Assembly (NCBI GenBank): GCA_903813345.2
Contig: CAIIXF020000014.1
Location: forward strand, 89,505 to 153,504
From: Owenia fusiformis
Lineage: Eukaryota > Annelida > Polychaeta > Sabellida > Oweniidae
Reading direction: 5' to 3'
Length of the DNA: 64,000 nt
Shown here: one piece after another, positions 1 through 10,893 of the stretch
How the letters are laid out: each line of letters begins with the position of its first letter
Position numbering within the stretch: position 1 is the first letter of the stretch
Position numbers and translations under genes: made by a program
The notes under the pieces: model-generated
The model's database searches: none
What the model saw: only the letters and a program-made list of their open reading frames with translations
Told to the model about the DNA's origin: nothing

Positions 1-2408
1 GGGAAATAAGGTCAAATTTTTATCTAGGTCAAGGGTCAAGAACTAGGTCAAATCAAGGTCAAAGCAACATTCTGTCAATTATCTTCGTTGTTGTTTGTCG
101 TAACTACTTCATCTTAGTTTCTACATGTAGCTTAGAAAAAAACAAATCGAGAATGTGCCATCCGTTTTTTGATTACTCTTAGCGATTTTGAGATATGGCG
201 TCCTGAAAGTAGGTCAAAACCAAAAAGTTCTCCAAATTTAACATATGAGCTATGAAATAAGGGTAGATTTTTCTCAGGAATCCGAATCTGCAAACCAAAT
301 TTTGATCCGACTTCCCGTTCGGAAGTTATGGCGTTTTAAAAGTTCAAAAATCGCTAAATTTGGTGCCCATGTTAAGTCAATGGGAAAAAAGATTTTTTTG
401 AAGTGAAAAATACGAAATATAGACTGAGTTCAGCTAAATATAATGAAAGCTTTTAAAAGAAAGGGACCTCATAAGCAATCTAGCTTCAAAATTTGGACAC
501 CAAAATGCCAAGGTCAAAATCTAGGTCAAATTCAAAGTTTTTCCTTATTTTTGCGATTCTGACACAACAGATTAATTATATTCTTCGAAATTTTGTATAC
601 ATGTAGCTAAGAGTCTGCTAATAGTGTTAGCCTTTTGCCGTCAGAAAGTATTTTGCCCCATTTTTGAGATATGGTGTCCGAAAAGTATGTCAAAATAAAA
701 AATTCTCAAAATTTGACGTTTGAGTTATGAATTAAGTATAGAATTTTCTCAGGAATCCGAATCTGCAAACCAGATTTCGATCCGACTTCCGGTTTGGAAG
801 TTATGGCGTGTCCGAAAAGTAGGTCAAAATAAAAAGTTTCCAAATTTAACGTATGAGCTATGAATTAAGGATAGAATTTTCTCTGGAATCCAAATCTGCA
901 AACCAAATTTCGATCCGACTTCCGGTTCGGAAGTTATGGCGTTTTGAAAGCTCAAAAATCGCTAAATTTGGTGCCCCATGTTATGTCAATGGGAAAAAAT
1001 ATTTTTTTGAAGTGTAAAATACGAGATATAGACTAAGTACAGCTAAACATAATGGAAGCTCATAAAAGAAGGGGACCTCAAAACCTTCTAATCTTGAAAA
1101 TTTGGACAACAAAATGCCTAGGTCAAAATCTAGGTCAAATTCAAAGCTTTTCCTTATTTTTGCGATTCTGACACTACACTTTAATTATATTCTTCGAAAT
1201 TGTGTAAACATGTAGCCAAGAGTGTGCTAATAGTGTTAGCCTTTTGCCGTCAAAAAGTATTTTGACCCACTTTTGAGATATGGTGTCCCAAAAGTAGGTC
1301 AAAATAAAAAAATCTTCAAATGTAACGTATGAGTTATGAATAAGGGGTAGAATTTTATCAGGAATCCGAATCTGCAAATCAAATTTTGATTCGACCTCCT
1401 GTTCGGAAGTTATGGTGTTTTGAAAGCTCAAAAATCGCTAAATTTGCTGCCCCATGTTATGTCAATGGGAAAAAAGATTTTTTTGAAGTGTAAAATACGA
1501 GATATAGACTGAGTACAGCTTAATATAATGAAAGCCTATTAAAGAAGGGGACCTCGAAGGCTACTTAGCTCCAAAATTTGGACACCAAAATGCCTAGGTC
1601 AAAATCTAGGTCAAATTTATAGTTTTCCCTTATTTTTGCGATTCTGACACTATATTTAAATGATTTGCTTTAAAATTTTGTATACAGGTAGCAAAGAGTA
1701 TGCTAATAGTGTTAGCATTTTGCCGTCAGAAAGTATTTTGACCCACTTTTGAGATATGGTGTCCGAAAAGTAGGCCAAAGTTAAAAGTTTTCCAAATTTA
1801 ACGTATGAGTTATGAATTAAGGGTAGAATTTTCTCAGAAATCTAGATCTGCAAACCAAATTTCGATCTGACTACTTGTTCTGAAGTTATGGCGTTTTGAA
1901 AAAATCGCTAAATTTGGTGCCCAATGTTAAATCAATGGGACCGAATAATTTTTTGAAGTATAAAAATACGAGATATAGAATGAGTACAGCTAAACATAAT
2001 GAAAGCCCATAGAAGAAGGGGACCTCAAAAGCTACTTTCCTTCAAAGTTTGGACACCAAAATACCTAGTTCAAAATCTAGGTCAAATTCATAGTTTTTTT
2101 TATTTTGCGATTCTGACACTACACTTCAATGATATTCTCCGAAATTTTGTAAACTTGTAGCAAAGAGTGTGCTAATAATGTTAACATTTTGCCGTCAATA
2201 AGTTTTTGACCCACTTTTGAGATATGGTGTCCGAAATGTAGGTCAAAATAGAAAAGTTCTCCAATTTTAAAGTATGAGTTATGAATTAGGGGTAGAATTT
2301 CCTCAGGAATCTGGATCTGAAATTAAAATTGCAATCCGACCCCCGGTTTAGATTCTACGCCATTTTGAAGTTTGAAATTCAAATATACTTTCAAAAATTC
2401 CTGCATAC

Positions 2409-2640
2409 CCTACTTTACCTCTCTACCTTCTCAGCTACTTATTTGACTACTTACTCAATTACTTAATTAGTTATTACTTCCTTAGCAACTTACTCAGCTA
2501 CTAACTCAGGTACTTACTCAGCTACTTACTCAGCTACCTATTCAGCTTTTTACCAAGTTACTTACTCAGCTACTTACTCAACTACTACTAAGGTACTTAC
2601 TCAGCTAATTACTCAGTTACTTACTCAGCTCTTTACTGAT
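2409..2640 (+). repeat. Tail satellite, 12-bp TACTTACTCAGC type (E1)
   Basis: Degenerate tandem copies of a 12-bp unit (tacttactcagc/tacctactcagc) with interspersed variants such as tactactaaggt. It lies just before the element terminus, as in E4, E5, E7, E8, E9 and E12 to E15. Confidence 0.85.
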
Positions 2641-2669
2641 CTATCTAGGTCAAATAAATCTGGAGTCTT

Positions 2670-2700
2670 AAATTGAACTTGTTCAATTTCACAAATCTAG
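2670..2700 (+). other. Element 3' terminus: hairpin plus CTAG (type example)
   Basis: A perfect 9-bp stem (aaattgaac paired with gttcaattt, loop TT) is followed 7 bases later by CTAG and then T. ATCTGGAGTC lies directly upstream. The same terminus ends at 4370, 5785, 7661, 9402, 10893, 13262, 15543, 18389, 20277, 23047, 25265, 28078, 35013, 37379, 40352, 42234, 44363, 46014, 48569 and 51560, with loops TT, TTC or TTT. Helitrons are known to end in a short hairpin followed by CTRR and to insert next to T, so the match is suggestive but not proof. Confidence 0.7.
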
Positions 2701-2704
2701 TTAT

Positions 2705-2914
2705 TAGACTCCAGATGAAAATCTGGAGTCTATTGCTTTCGTCAGTTTTCTTTATTATTAGACTCCAGATGAAAATCTGGAGTCTATTGCTTTTGCCAGT
2801 TTTCTTTATTATTATTATTATTATTATTAGACTCCAGATGTCAATCTGGAGTCTATTGTTTTTGCCAGTATTCTTCTTCTTCTTATTAGACTCCAGATGT
2901 CAATCTGGAGTCTA
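2705..2914 (+). repeat. Cluster of four 12-bp-stem mini-hairpins
   Basis: Stem-loops at 2705-2732, 2759-2786, 2828-2855 and 2887-2914. Each pairs tagactccagat with atctggagtcta around a 4-base loop (GAAA in the first two, GTCA in the last two). Each is followed by attg-ttttgccagt and a variable ATT or CTT run, so hairpin plus tail forms a tandem mini-unit. The stem arm atctggagtct also occurs just before every element terminus. Confidence 0.8.
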
Positions 2915-4050
2915 TTGTTTTTGCCAGTATTCTTCTTCTTCTTATTATTTTTCTTTAAGAGTTTTTTCAATAACTATAAGGTATCCAGTAAAGATCATAA
3001 TACAGTATATTTAGGTTCAGTATCTAGTTGGTGGGAAATTGGGTCAAATTTTTATCTAGGTCAAAGGTCAAGAACTAGGTCAAATCCAGTACTTTGTCAC
3101 TTTTTTCGATTTTCTCAGTCGTCCTTCAATATTTTCGATCCGGGTTTTTTTTCATTGTGTTCCTCATAAAAAAGTAGTATCAAAAAACTCGATTTAGATT
3201 TTTGATATCTCGAACCGATTTCGAGATATCAGTGTCCGAAGACGAGGTCCAAAAAAAAATTCTCCGAATCAAATGTCCAGGATATTAGTCTTATAGGAAA
3301 TTTTCTCAGGATTCCGAATCTGAAAACCAAATTTTGATTGGACTTTCGGTTCTGAAGTTATGGCGTTTTGAAAGCTCAAAAATCGCTAAATTTGGTGCCC
3401 ATGTTAAGTCAATGGGAAAAAATATTTTTTTGAAGTGAAAAATACGAAATATAGACTGAGTTCAGCTTAATATAATGATAGTTTTTAAAAAAATGGGACC
3501 TCAAAAGCCATCTAGTTTCAAAATTTGGACCCCAAAATGCCTAGGTCAAAATCTAGGTCAAATTCAAGGTTTTTCCTTATTTTTGCGATTCTGACACTAC
3601 AGATTAATTATATTCTTCGAAATTTTGTATACATGTAGACAAGAGTGTGCTAATAGTGTTAGCCTTTTGCCGTCAGGAAGTATTTTGCCCCACTTTTGAG
3701 ATATGGTGTCCAAAAAGTAGGTTAAAATAAAAAATTCTCCAAATTTAACGTTTGAGTTATGAAGTAAGTATAGAATTTTCTCAGGAATCCGAATCTACAA
3801 ACCAAATTTCGATCCGACTTCAGGTTCAGAAGTTATGACGTGTCCGAAAAGTAGGTCAAAATAAAAATTTGCCAAATGTCACGTATGAGTTATGAATTAG
3901 GGGTAGAATTTTGTCAGGAATCCGAATCTTTAAATCAAATTTCGATTTGACTTCTGGTTCGGAAGTTATGGCGTTTTGAAATTTCGGAAAATCGATCTGA
4001 TGGTATCCTGATAGAAAGTCAAGAGTAGAGAACAAAATATTGAAAAATTC

Positions 4051-4313
4051 ATCCATCCTTCCTATCTGATCTTACCCTATCCTATCCTATCCTTCCTATC
4101 TATCCTTCCTTCGTATCATTTCCTTCCTATCCTTCCTATCCTCTCCTATCATATCCTTTCTTCCTATTCTGTTCTATCCTATCCTTCTTTCTTATTCTAT
4201 CCTATCGTTCCTTCCTATTCTATCCTATCCTACCTTCCTATTTTATCCATCCATCTTTTTCTGGATGACTCAGCTTATTTTGGATGACTCGGCTTATTCT
4301 GGATGACTCGGCT
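4051..4313 (+). repeat. Tail satellite, CTATC/CTTCC type (E2)
   Basis: Degenerate pyrimidine-rich tandem repeat of ctatc/cttcc units (4051-4255), followed by three copies of a ggatgactcggcttattct-like unit of about 19 bp (4261-4313). Confidence 0.8.
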
Positions 4314-4370
4314 AAAAAAAGTCTAGATCTGGAGTCTGAAATTGAACTTCGTTCAATTTCCAAAGTCTAG

Positions 4371-5785
4371 TTATTATTTTTCTTTAAGAGTTTTTTCAAT
4401 AACTATAAGGTTTTCAGTAAAGTCAGTCATTTGGTCAATTTAGGTCCAGAATCTAGTTCCTCGGAAATTGGGTCAAATTTTTATCTAGGTCAAAGGTCAA
4501 GAACTAGGTCAAATTCAGTACTTTGTCACTTTTTTCGATTTTCTCGGTCGTCCTTCAATATTTTCGATCCGGGTTTTTTTCATTGTGTTCCTTATAAAAA
4601 AGTAGGAAAGCTAGGGTCGATTTAGTTTTTTGATATCTCAAACCGATTTCGAGATATCAGTGTCCGAAAACGAGGTCCAAAAAAAAATTCTCAAAATCAA
4701 ATGTCCAGGATAATAGTCTTATAGGAAATGTTCTCAGGATTCCGAATCTGAAAACCAAATTCGAATCAGACTTGCGGTTCGGAAGTTATGGCGTTTTGAA
4801 AACTCAAAAATCGCTAAATTTGGTGCCCATGTTAAGTCAATGGGAAAAAAGATTTTTTTGAAGTGAAAAATACAGAATATAGACTGAGTTCAGCTTCATA
4901 TAATCAAAGCCTTTAAAGGAAGGGGACCTCAAAAGCCATCTAGCTTGAAAATTTGGACACCAAAATGCCTAGGTCAAAATCTAGGTCAAATTCATGGGTT
5001 TACCTTATTTTTTCGATTCTGACACTACACTCTAATTATATTCTTCGAAATTATGTATACATGTAGCCAAGAATATGCTAATAGTGTGAGCCTTTTGCCG
5101 TCAGAAAGTATTTTGACCCACTTTTGAGATATGGTGTCCGAAAAGTAGGTCAAAATAAAAAGTTCTCCAAATTTAATATATGAGTTATGAATTAAGGGGA
5201 GAATTTTGTCAGAAATCCGAATCTGCAAACCAAATTTCGATCCGACTTCCGGTTCGGAAGTTATGGCGTGTCCGAAAAGTAGGTCAAAATAAAAAATCTC
5301 CAAATTAAACGTATGAGTTATGAATTAGGGGTAGAATTTTGTCAGGAATCCGAATCTGCAAACCAAATTTCGATCTGACATCCGGTTCGGAAGTTATGGC
5401 GTTTTGAAATTTCGAGAAAAATCGATCTGATGGTATCCTGATAGGAAGTCAAGAGTAGAGAAGAAAATATTGAAAAATTCATCCATCCTTCCTATCTGAT
5501 CCTATCCTATCCTTCCTATCTATCCTTCCTTCGTATCTTTTCCTTCCTATCCTTCCTATCCTATCCTATCCTTTCTTTCTATTCTATTCTATCCTATCCT
5601 TCTTTCTTATTCTATCCTATCGTTCTTTCCTATTCTATCCTATCCTACCTTCCTATTTTATTTATCCATCTTTTTCTGGATGACTCAGCTTATTCTGGAT
5701 GACTCGGCTTATTCTGGATGACTCGGCTAAAAAAAGTCTAGATCTGGAGTCTGAAATTGAACTTCGTTCAATTTCCAAAATCTAG
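4371..5785 (+). mobile_element. E3: concatemer element, CTATC tail
   Basis: Head of the tttaagagttttttcaa type without a mini-hairpin. A perfect DR1 lies at 4487-4499. The diverged head monomer contains the dyad gatatctc/gagatatc (4632-4639 and 4651-4658). One full monomer has its anchor near 5127 and a partial one follows near 5266. The satellite tail is 5481-5728, the hairpin 5754-5774 and CTAG 5782-5785. Short open frames here are repeat shadows. Confidence 0.6.
5481..5728 (+). repeat. Tail satellite, CTATC/CTTCC type (E3)
   Basis: CTATC/CTTCC units to about 5673, then three ggatgactcggctt-type units to 5728. Similar in layout to the E2 tail. Confidence 0.8.
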
Positions 5786-7661
5786 TTATTATTCTTCTTC
5801 CTCCTTCCCAGATTTCTCACCAACTAGAAGAGCTTACTTTAAGCTGCTTACATGATTAACTAGGGAATGTATCTGGCTTTCTGGGAAATTAGGTCAAATT
5901 TTTATCTAGGTCAAAGGTCAAGAACTAGGTCAAATCCAGTACTTTGTCACTTTTTTCAATTTTCTCGGTCGTCCTTCAATATTTTCAATCCGGGTTTTTT
6001 TCATTGTGTTCCTCATAAAAAAGTAGGGGAAAACAGGTCAATTTAGTTTTTTGATATCTCAAACCGATTTCGAGATATCAGTGTCCGAAAACGAGGTCCA
6101 AAAAAAAGTTCTCCCAATTCAATGTCCACGCTACTGGTCTTGTAGGAAATTTTCTCAGGATTCCGAATCTGAAAACCAAATTTCGATCCGACTTCCGGTT
6201 CGGAAGTTATATCGTTTTGAAAGCTCAAAAATCGCTAAATTTGGTGCCCATGTTAAGTCAATGGGAAAAAAGATTTTTTTGAAGTGAAAAATACGAAATA
6301 TAGACTGAGTTCAGCTAAATATAATGGAAGCTTTTAAAAGAAGGGGACCTCAAAAGCCATCTAGCTTAAAAATTTGGACACAAAAATGCCAAGGTCAAAA
6401 TCTAGGTCAAATTCAAAGTTTTTCCTTATTTTTGCGATTCTGACACTACACTTTAATTATATTCTTCGAAATCGTGTATACATGTAGCCAAGAGTGTGCT
6501 AATAGTGTTAGCCTTTTGCCGTCAGGCAGTATTTTGACCCACTTTTGAGATATGGTGTCCCAAAAGTAGGTCAAAATAAAAAAATCTTCAAATTTAACTT
6601 ATGAGTTATGAATCAGGGGTAGAATTTTGTCAGGAATCCGAATCTGCAAACCATATTTCGATCCGACTTCCGGTTCGGAAGTTATGGCGTGTCCAAAAAG
6701 TAGGTCAAAATAAAAAAATTCTAAATTTATCGTATGAGTTATGAATTAGGGGTAGAATTTTATCAGGAATCCGAATCTGCAAACCAAATTTCGATTCGAC
6801 ATCTTGTTCAGAAGTTATGATGTTTTGAAAGCTCAAAAATCGCTAAATTTGGTGCCCCATGTTAAATCAATGGGACCGAATAATTTTTTGAAGTGTAAAA
6901 ATACAAGATATAGAATGAGTACAGCTAAACATAATGAAAGCCCATAAAAGAAGGGGACCTCAAAAGCTACTTTCCTTCAAAATTTGGACACCAAAATACC
7001 TAGTTCAAAATCTAGGTCAAATTCTTAGTTTTTTCTTATTTTTGCAATTCGGACACTACACTTCAATGATATTCTTCGAAATTTTGTATACATGTAGCAA
7101 AGAGTGTGCTTATAATGCTAACTTTTTGCCGTCAAGAAGTTTTTAGGCCCACTTTTGAGATCTGGTGATCGAAATGTAGGTCAAAATAAAAAGTTCTCCA
7201 AATTTAACGTATGAGTTATGAATTAGGGGCATAATTTCCTAAGGAATCCGGATCTGAAATTAAAATTGCAATCCTACCCCCAGTTAAGCCATTTTGAAGT
7301 TTAAAATTCGCACTTGCCAGAATTCACGATGCAGATTGATCAAATAAACTTTCAAAAATTCCTACATGCCCTACTTTACCTCCCTACCTACTCAGCTACT
7401 TATTTGACTACTTACTCAATTGCTTAATTAGTTATTACTTACTTAGCTACTCACTCAGCTACTAACTCAGGTACTTACTCAGCTACTTACTCAGCTACCT
7501 ACTCAGCTTTTTACCCAGTTACTTACTCAGCTACTTACTCAACTACTACTAAGGTACTTACTCAGCTAATTACTCAGTTACTTACTCAGCTCTTTACTGA
7601 TCTATCTAGGTAAAATAAATCTGGAGTCTTAAATTGAACTTGTTCAATTTCACAAATCTAG
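5786..7661 (+). mobile_element. E4: concatemer element, TACTCAGC tail
   Basis: Head of the type cccagatttctcaccaacta preceded by a short ATT/CTT run, with a perfect DR1 at 5908-5920. Anchors lie near 6070 (diverged head monomer), 6548, 6690 (partial) and 7157. The satellite tail is 7371-7600, the hairpin 7631-7650 and CTAG 7658-7661. Confidence 0.6.
7371..7600 (+). repeat. Tail satellite, 12-bp TACTTACTCAGC type (E4)
   Basis: Degenerate 12-bp tandem units in nearly the same order of variants as the E1 tail, so the tails descend from one array rather than arising independently. Confidence 0.85.
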
Positions 7662-9402
7662 TTATTCTTCCTCCTTCCCAGATTTCTCACCAACTAGAAG
7701 AGCTTACTTTAAGTTGCTTACATGATCAACTAGGGAATGTATCTGGGATGATGGGAAATTAGGTCAATTTTTTATCTAGGTCAAAGGTCAAGAACTAGGT
7801 CAAATCTTGCATTTTCAACATTCTATCAATTATCTTCGTCATTATTTATGGGAACAACTTTGTATTTTTTTCATGATGTAGCTTAGAAACAGCTCTTTCA
7901 TGAGTGTGCCAACAGATTTTTGATTACTCTTATCGATTTTGAGATATGGCGTCCGAAAAGTAGGTCAGAACAGCAAGTTCTCCAAACTCAACATATGGAT
8001 TATGAAATAAGTGTAGAATTTTCTCAGGAATCTGAATCTGCAAACCAAATTTCGATCGAACTTCCGGTTCGGAAGTTATGGCGTTTTGAAAGCTTAAAAA
8101 TAGCTAAATTTGTGCCCCATGTTAAGTCAATGGGAAAAAATATTTTTTTGAAGTGTAATATACGAGATATAGACTGAGTACAGCTTAATATAATGATAGC
8201 CCTTAAAAGAAGGGGACCTAAAAAGCCTACTAGCTTCAAAATCTGGACAACAAAATGCCTAGGTCAAAATCTAGGTCAAATTCATAGTTTTTCCTTATTT
8301 TTGCGATTCTGGCACTACACTTTTAGGATTTGCTTCAAAATTTTGTATACAGGTAGCAAAGAGTGTGCTAATAGTGAGAGCCTTTTGCCGTCAGAAAGTA
8401 TTTTGACCCACTTTTGAGATATGGTGTCCGAAAAGTAGGTCAAAATAAAAAATTCTCCAAATTTTACATATGAGTTATGAATTAAGATAAGAATTTTCTC
8501 AGGAATCCGAATCTGCAAACCAAATTTCGATCCGACTTCCGGTTCCAAAGTTATGGCGTGTCCGAAAAGTAGGTCAAAATAAAAATTCGCCAAATTTAAC
8601 GTATGAGTTATGAATAAGGGGTAGAATTTTGTCAGGAATCCGAATCTTTAAATCAAATTTCGATCCGACTTCCGATTTGAAAGTTATGGCGTTTTGAAAT
8701 TTCGAGAAAAATCGATCTGATGTTATCCTGATAGAAAGTCAAGGAAAAAAGATTTTTTTTGAAGTGTAAAATACGAGATATAGATTGAGTACAGCTTAAG
8801 ATAATGAATTCCTATAAAAGAAGGGGACCTCAAAAGCTACCTAGTTTCAATATTTGGACACCAAAATACCTAGGTCAAAATCTAGGTCAAATTCATAGTT
8901 TTTCCTTATTTTTGCGATTCTGGCACTACACTTTTAGGATTTGCTTCAAAATTTTGTATACAGGTAGCAAAGAGTGTGCTAATAGTGTTAGCCTTTTGCC
9001 GTCAGAGAGTATTTTGACCCACTTTTGAGATATGGTGTCCGTAAAGTAGGTCAAAATAAAATGAGTTATGAATTAAGGGTAGAATTTTCTCAGGAATCCA
9101 AATCTGCAAACCAAATTTCAATCCGACTTCCGGTCAAAAATTCCTACTTACCTACCTACTTACCTACTCTGCTACCTACTTAGCTACCTACTCAGCTACC
9201 TACTCAGCTACTTACCCAGCTACCTACTCAGCTACTTACTCAGCTACCTGCTCAGCTGCTTACTCAGCTACCTACTCAGCTACTTACTCAATTACTTAAT
9301 CATCTACTTACTCAGCTTCCTACTCAGTTACTTACTCAGCTCTTTACTCAAGTAAATCAATCTGGAGTCTTAAATTGAACTTTGTTCAATTTACAAATCT
9401 AG
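7662..9402 (+). mobile_element. E5: concatemer element, TACTCAGC tail
   Basis: Head of the cccagatttctcaccaacta type, with a perfect DR1 at 7778-7790. Anchors lie near 7931, 8420, 8560 (partial) and 9029. The last monomer has lost about 20 bases near 9060, where ggtcaaaataaa runs directly into atgagttatg. The satellite tail is 9144-9350, with a more regular pattern than in E1 or E4. The hairpin is 9372-9392 and CTAG 9399-9402. Confidence 0.6.
9144..9350 (+). repeat. Tail satellite, 12-bp TACTTACTCAGC type (E5)
   Basis: More regular version of the 12-bp satellite (tacctactcagc, tacttactcagc). The same sub-type is found in E15, not in E1 or E4. Confidence 0.85.
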
Positions 9403-9406
9403 TTAT

Positions 9407-9484
9407 TAGACTCCAGATGAAAATCTGGAGTCTATTGCTTTTGCCAGTTTTCTTTATTAGACTCCAGATGAAATCTGGAGTCTA
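9407..9484 (+). repeat. Two 12-bp-stem mini-hairpins
   Basis: Stem-loops at 9407-9434 (loop GAAA) and 9458-9484 (loop GAA). The 12-bp stem is intact in both although the loop length changed. Confidence 0.8.
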
Positions 9485-10632
9485 TTGTTTTCGTCAGTTT
9501 TCTTATTCTTATTATTATTATTCTTATTATTATTCTAAACCAGTTTTCTCAATAACCATAAGGTTTTCAGTAAAGTCAGTCATTTGGTCAATTTAGGTCC
9601 AGAATCTAGTTCCTCGGAAATTGGGTCAATTTTTTATCTAGGTCGAAGGTCAAGAACTAGGTCAAATCCAGTACTTTGTCACTTTTTTCAATTTTCTCGG
9701 TCGTCCTTCAATATTTTTGATCCAGGTTTTTTTCATTGTGTTCCTTATAAAAAAGTAGGAAACCTAGGGTCGATTTAGTTTTTTGATATCTCAAACCGAT
9801 TTCGAGATATCAGTGTCCGAAAACGAGGTCCAAACAAAAGTTCTCCGAATCAAATGTCCAGGATATTAGTCTTATAGGGAATTTTCTCAGGATTCCAAAT
9901 CTGAAAACGAAATTTCGATCCGACTTCCGGTTCGGAAGTAATGGCGTTTTGAAAACTCAAAAATCGCTAAATTTGATGCCCATGTTAAGTCAATGGGAAA
10001 AAATATTTTTTTGAAGTGAAAAATACGGATTATAGACTGAGTTCAGCTTCATATTATCAAAGCCTTTAAAAGAAGGGGACCTCAAAAGCTATCTAGCTTC
10101 AAAATTTGGACACCGAAATGCCTAGGTCAAAATCTAGGTCAAATTCATAGGTTTTCCTTATCTTTTCGATTCTGATACTACACTTTGATTATATTCTTCG
10201 AAATTGTGTATACATGTAGTTAAGAATATGCTAATAGTGTTAGCCTTTTGCCGTCAGAAAGTATTTTGACCCACTTTTGAGATATGGTGTCCGAAAAGTA
10301 GGTCAAAATAAAAATTTCTCCAAATTTAATATATGAGTTATGAATTAAAAGTAGAATTCTGTCAGGAATCCGGATCTGCAAACCAAATTTCGATCCGACT
10401 TCTCGTTCGGAAGTTATGGCGTGTCCGAAAAGTAGGTCAAAATAAAAAATCTCCAAATTTAACGTATGAGTTATGAATTAGGGGTAGAATTTTGTCAGGA
10501 ATCCGAATCTGCAAACCAAATTTCGATATTACTTCCGGTTAGGAAGTAATAGCGTTTTGAAATTTTGAGAAAAATCGATCTGATGGTATCCTGATAGAAA
10601 GTCAAGAGTAGAGAAGAAAATATTGAAAAATT

Positions 10633-10838
10633 CATCCATCCTTCCTATCCTTCCTATCCTATCCTATCCTATCCTATCCTTTCTTCCTATTCTATTCTAT
10701 GCTATCCTTCTTTCTTTTTCTATCCTATCGTTCTTTCCTATTCTGTCCTATCCTACCTTCCTATTTTATTTATCCATCTCTCTCTAGATGACTTAGCTTA
10801 TTCTGGATGACTCGGCTTATTCTGGATGACTCGGCTAA
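10633..10838 (+). repeat. Tail satellite, CTATC/CTTCC type (E6)
   Basis: Shorter than the E2 and E3 copies: CTATC/CTTCC units to about 10784, then gactcggctt-type units. Confidence 0.8.
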
Positions 10839-10893
10839 AAAATGTCTAGATCTGGAGTCTGAAATTGAACTTCGTTCAATTTCCAAAATCTAG

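Larger units (their letters stand above)
1..2700 (+). mobile_element. E1: 5'-truncated concatemer element, TACTCAGC tail
   Basis: This element is cut by the window start inside its head, at the AGGTCA-rich block (a DR1-like AGGTCA-A-GGGTCA lies near position 28). It holds monomers of about 475-480 bp whose shared anchor (gagatatgg) falls near 190, 666, 1275, 1751 and 2220, plus a partial monomer with its anchor near 808. A 12-bp satellite tail covers 2409-2640. The terminus is ATCTGGAGTC, a hairpin at 2670-2689 and CTAG at 2697-2700. It is nearly identical, base for base, to E9 at an offset of 15651. Seen: the repeat structure and terminus. Inferred: a non-autonomous rolling-circle (Helentron/HINE-like) element. 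No coding capacity is recognisable. Confidence 0.6.
2701..4370 (+). mobile_element. E2: concatemer element, CTATC tail, four 5' mini-hairpins
   Basis: The 5' end carries four mini-hairpins (2705-2914), then a head with tttaagagttttttcaa and a perfect DR1 (AGGTCA-A-AGGTCA) at 3058-3070. A diverged first monomer (anchor gagatatcagtg near 3224) is followed by one full monomer (near 3698) and a partial one (near 3845). The tail is a CTATC satellite (4051-4255) plus three ggatgactcggctt-like repeats, then a hairpin at 4339-4359 and CTAG at 4367-4370. It shares head and tail type with E3, E6, E11 and E17. Classification as HINE-like is inference. Confidence 0.6.
9403..10893 (+). mobile_element. E6: concatemer element, CTATC tail
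   Basis: Two mini-hairpins (9407-9434 and 9458-9484) and an ATT/CTT run precede a head ending in ccagttttctcaataac. The DR1 copy carries one mismatch (AGGTCGAAGGTCA). Anchors lie near 9803, 10279 and 10422 (partial). The tail is a shortened CTATC satellite with three gactcggctt-like units (10633-10838). The hairpin is 10862-10882 and CTAG 10890-10893. Confidence 0.6.

Noticed and set aside
2404-2640. Telomeric or centromeric satellite
   Set aside because: The 12-bp unit does not resemble known telomere repeats, and it sits as short tracts inside mobile elements. The 717-bp array could be part of heterochromatin, but nothing here shows a centromere.
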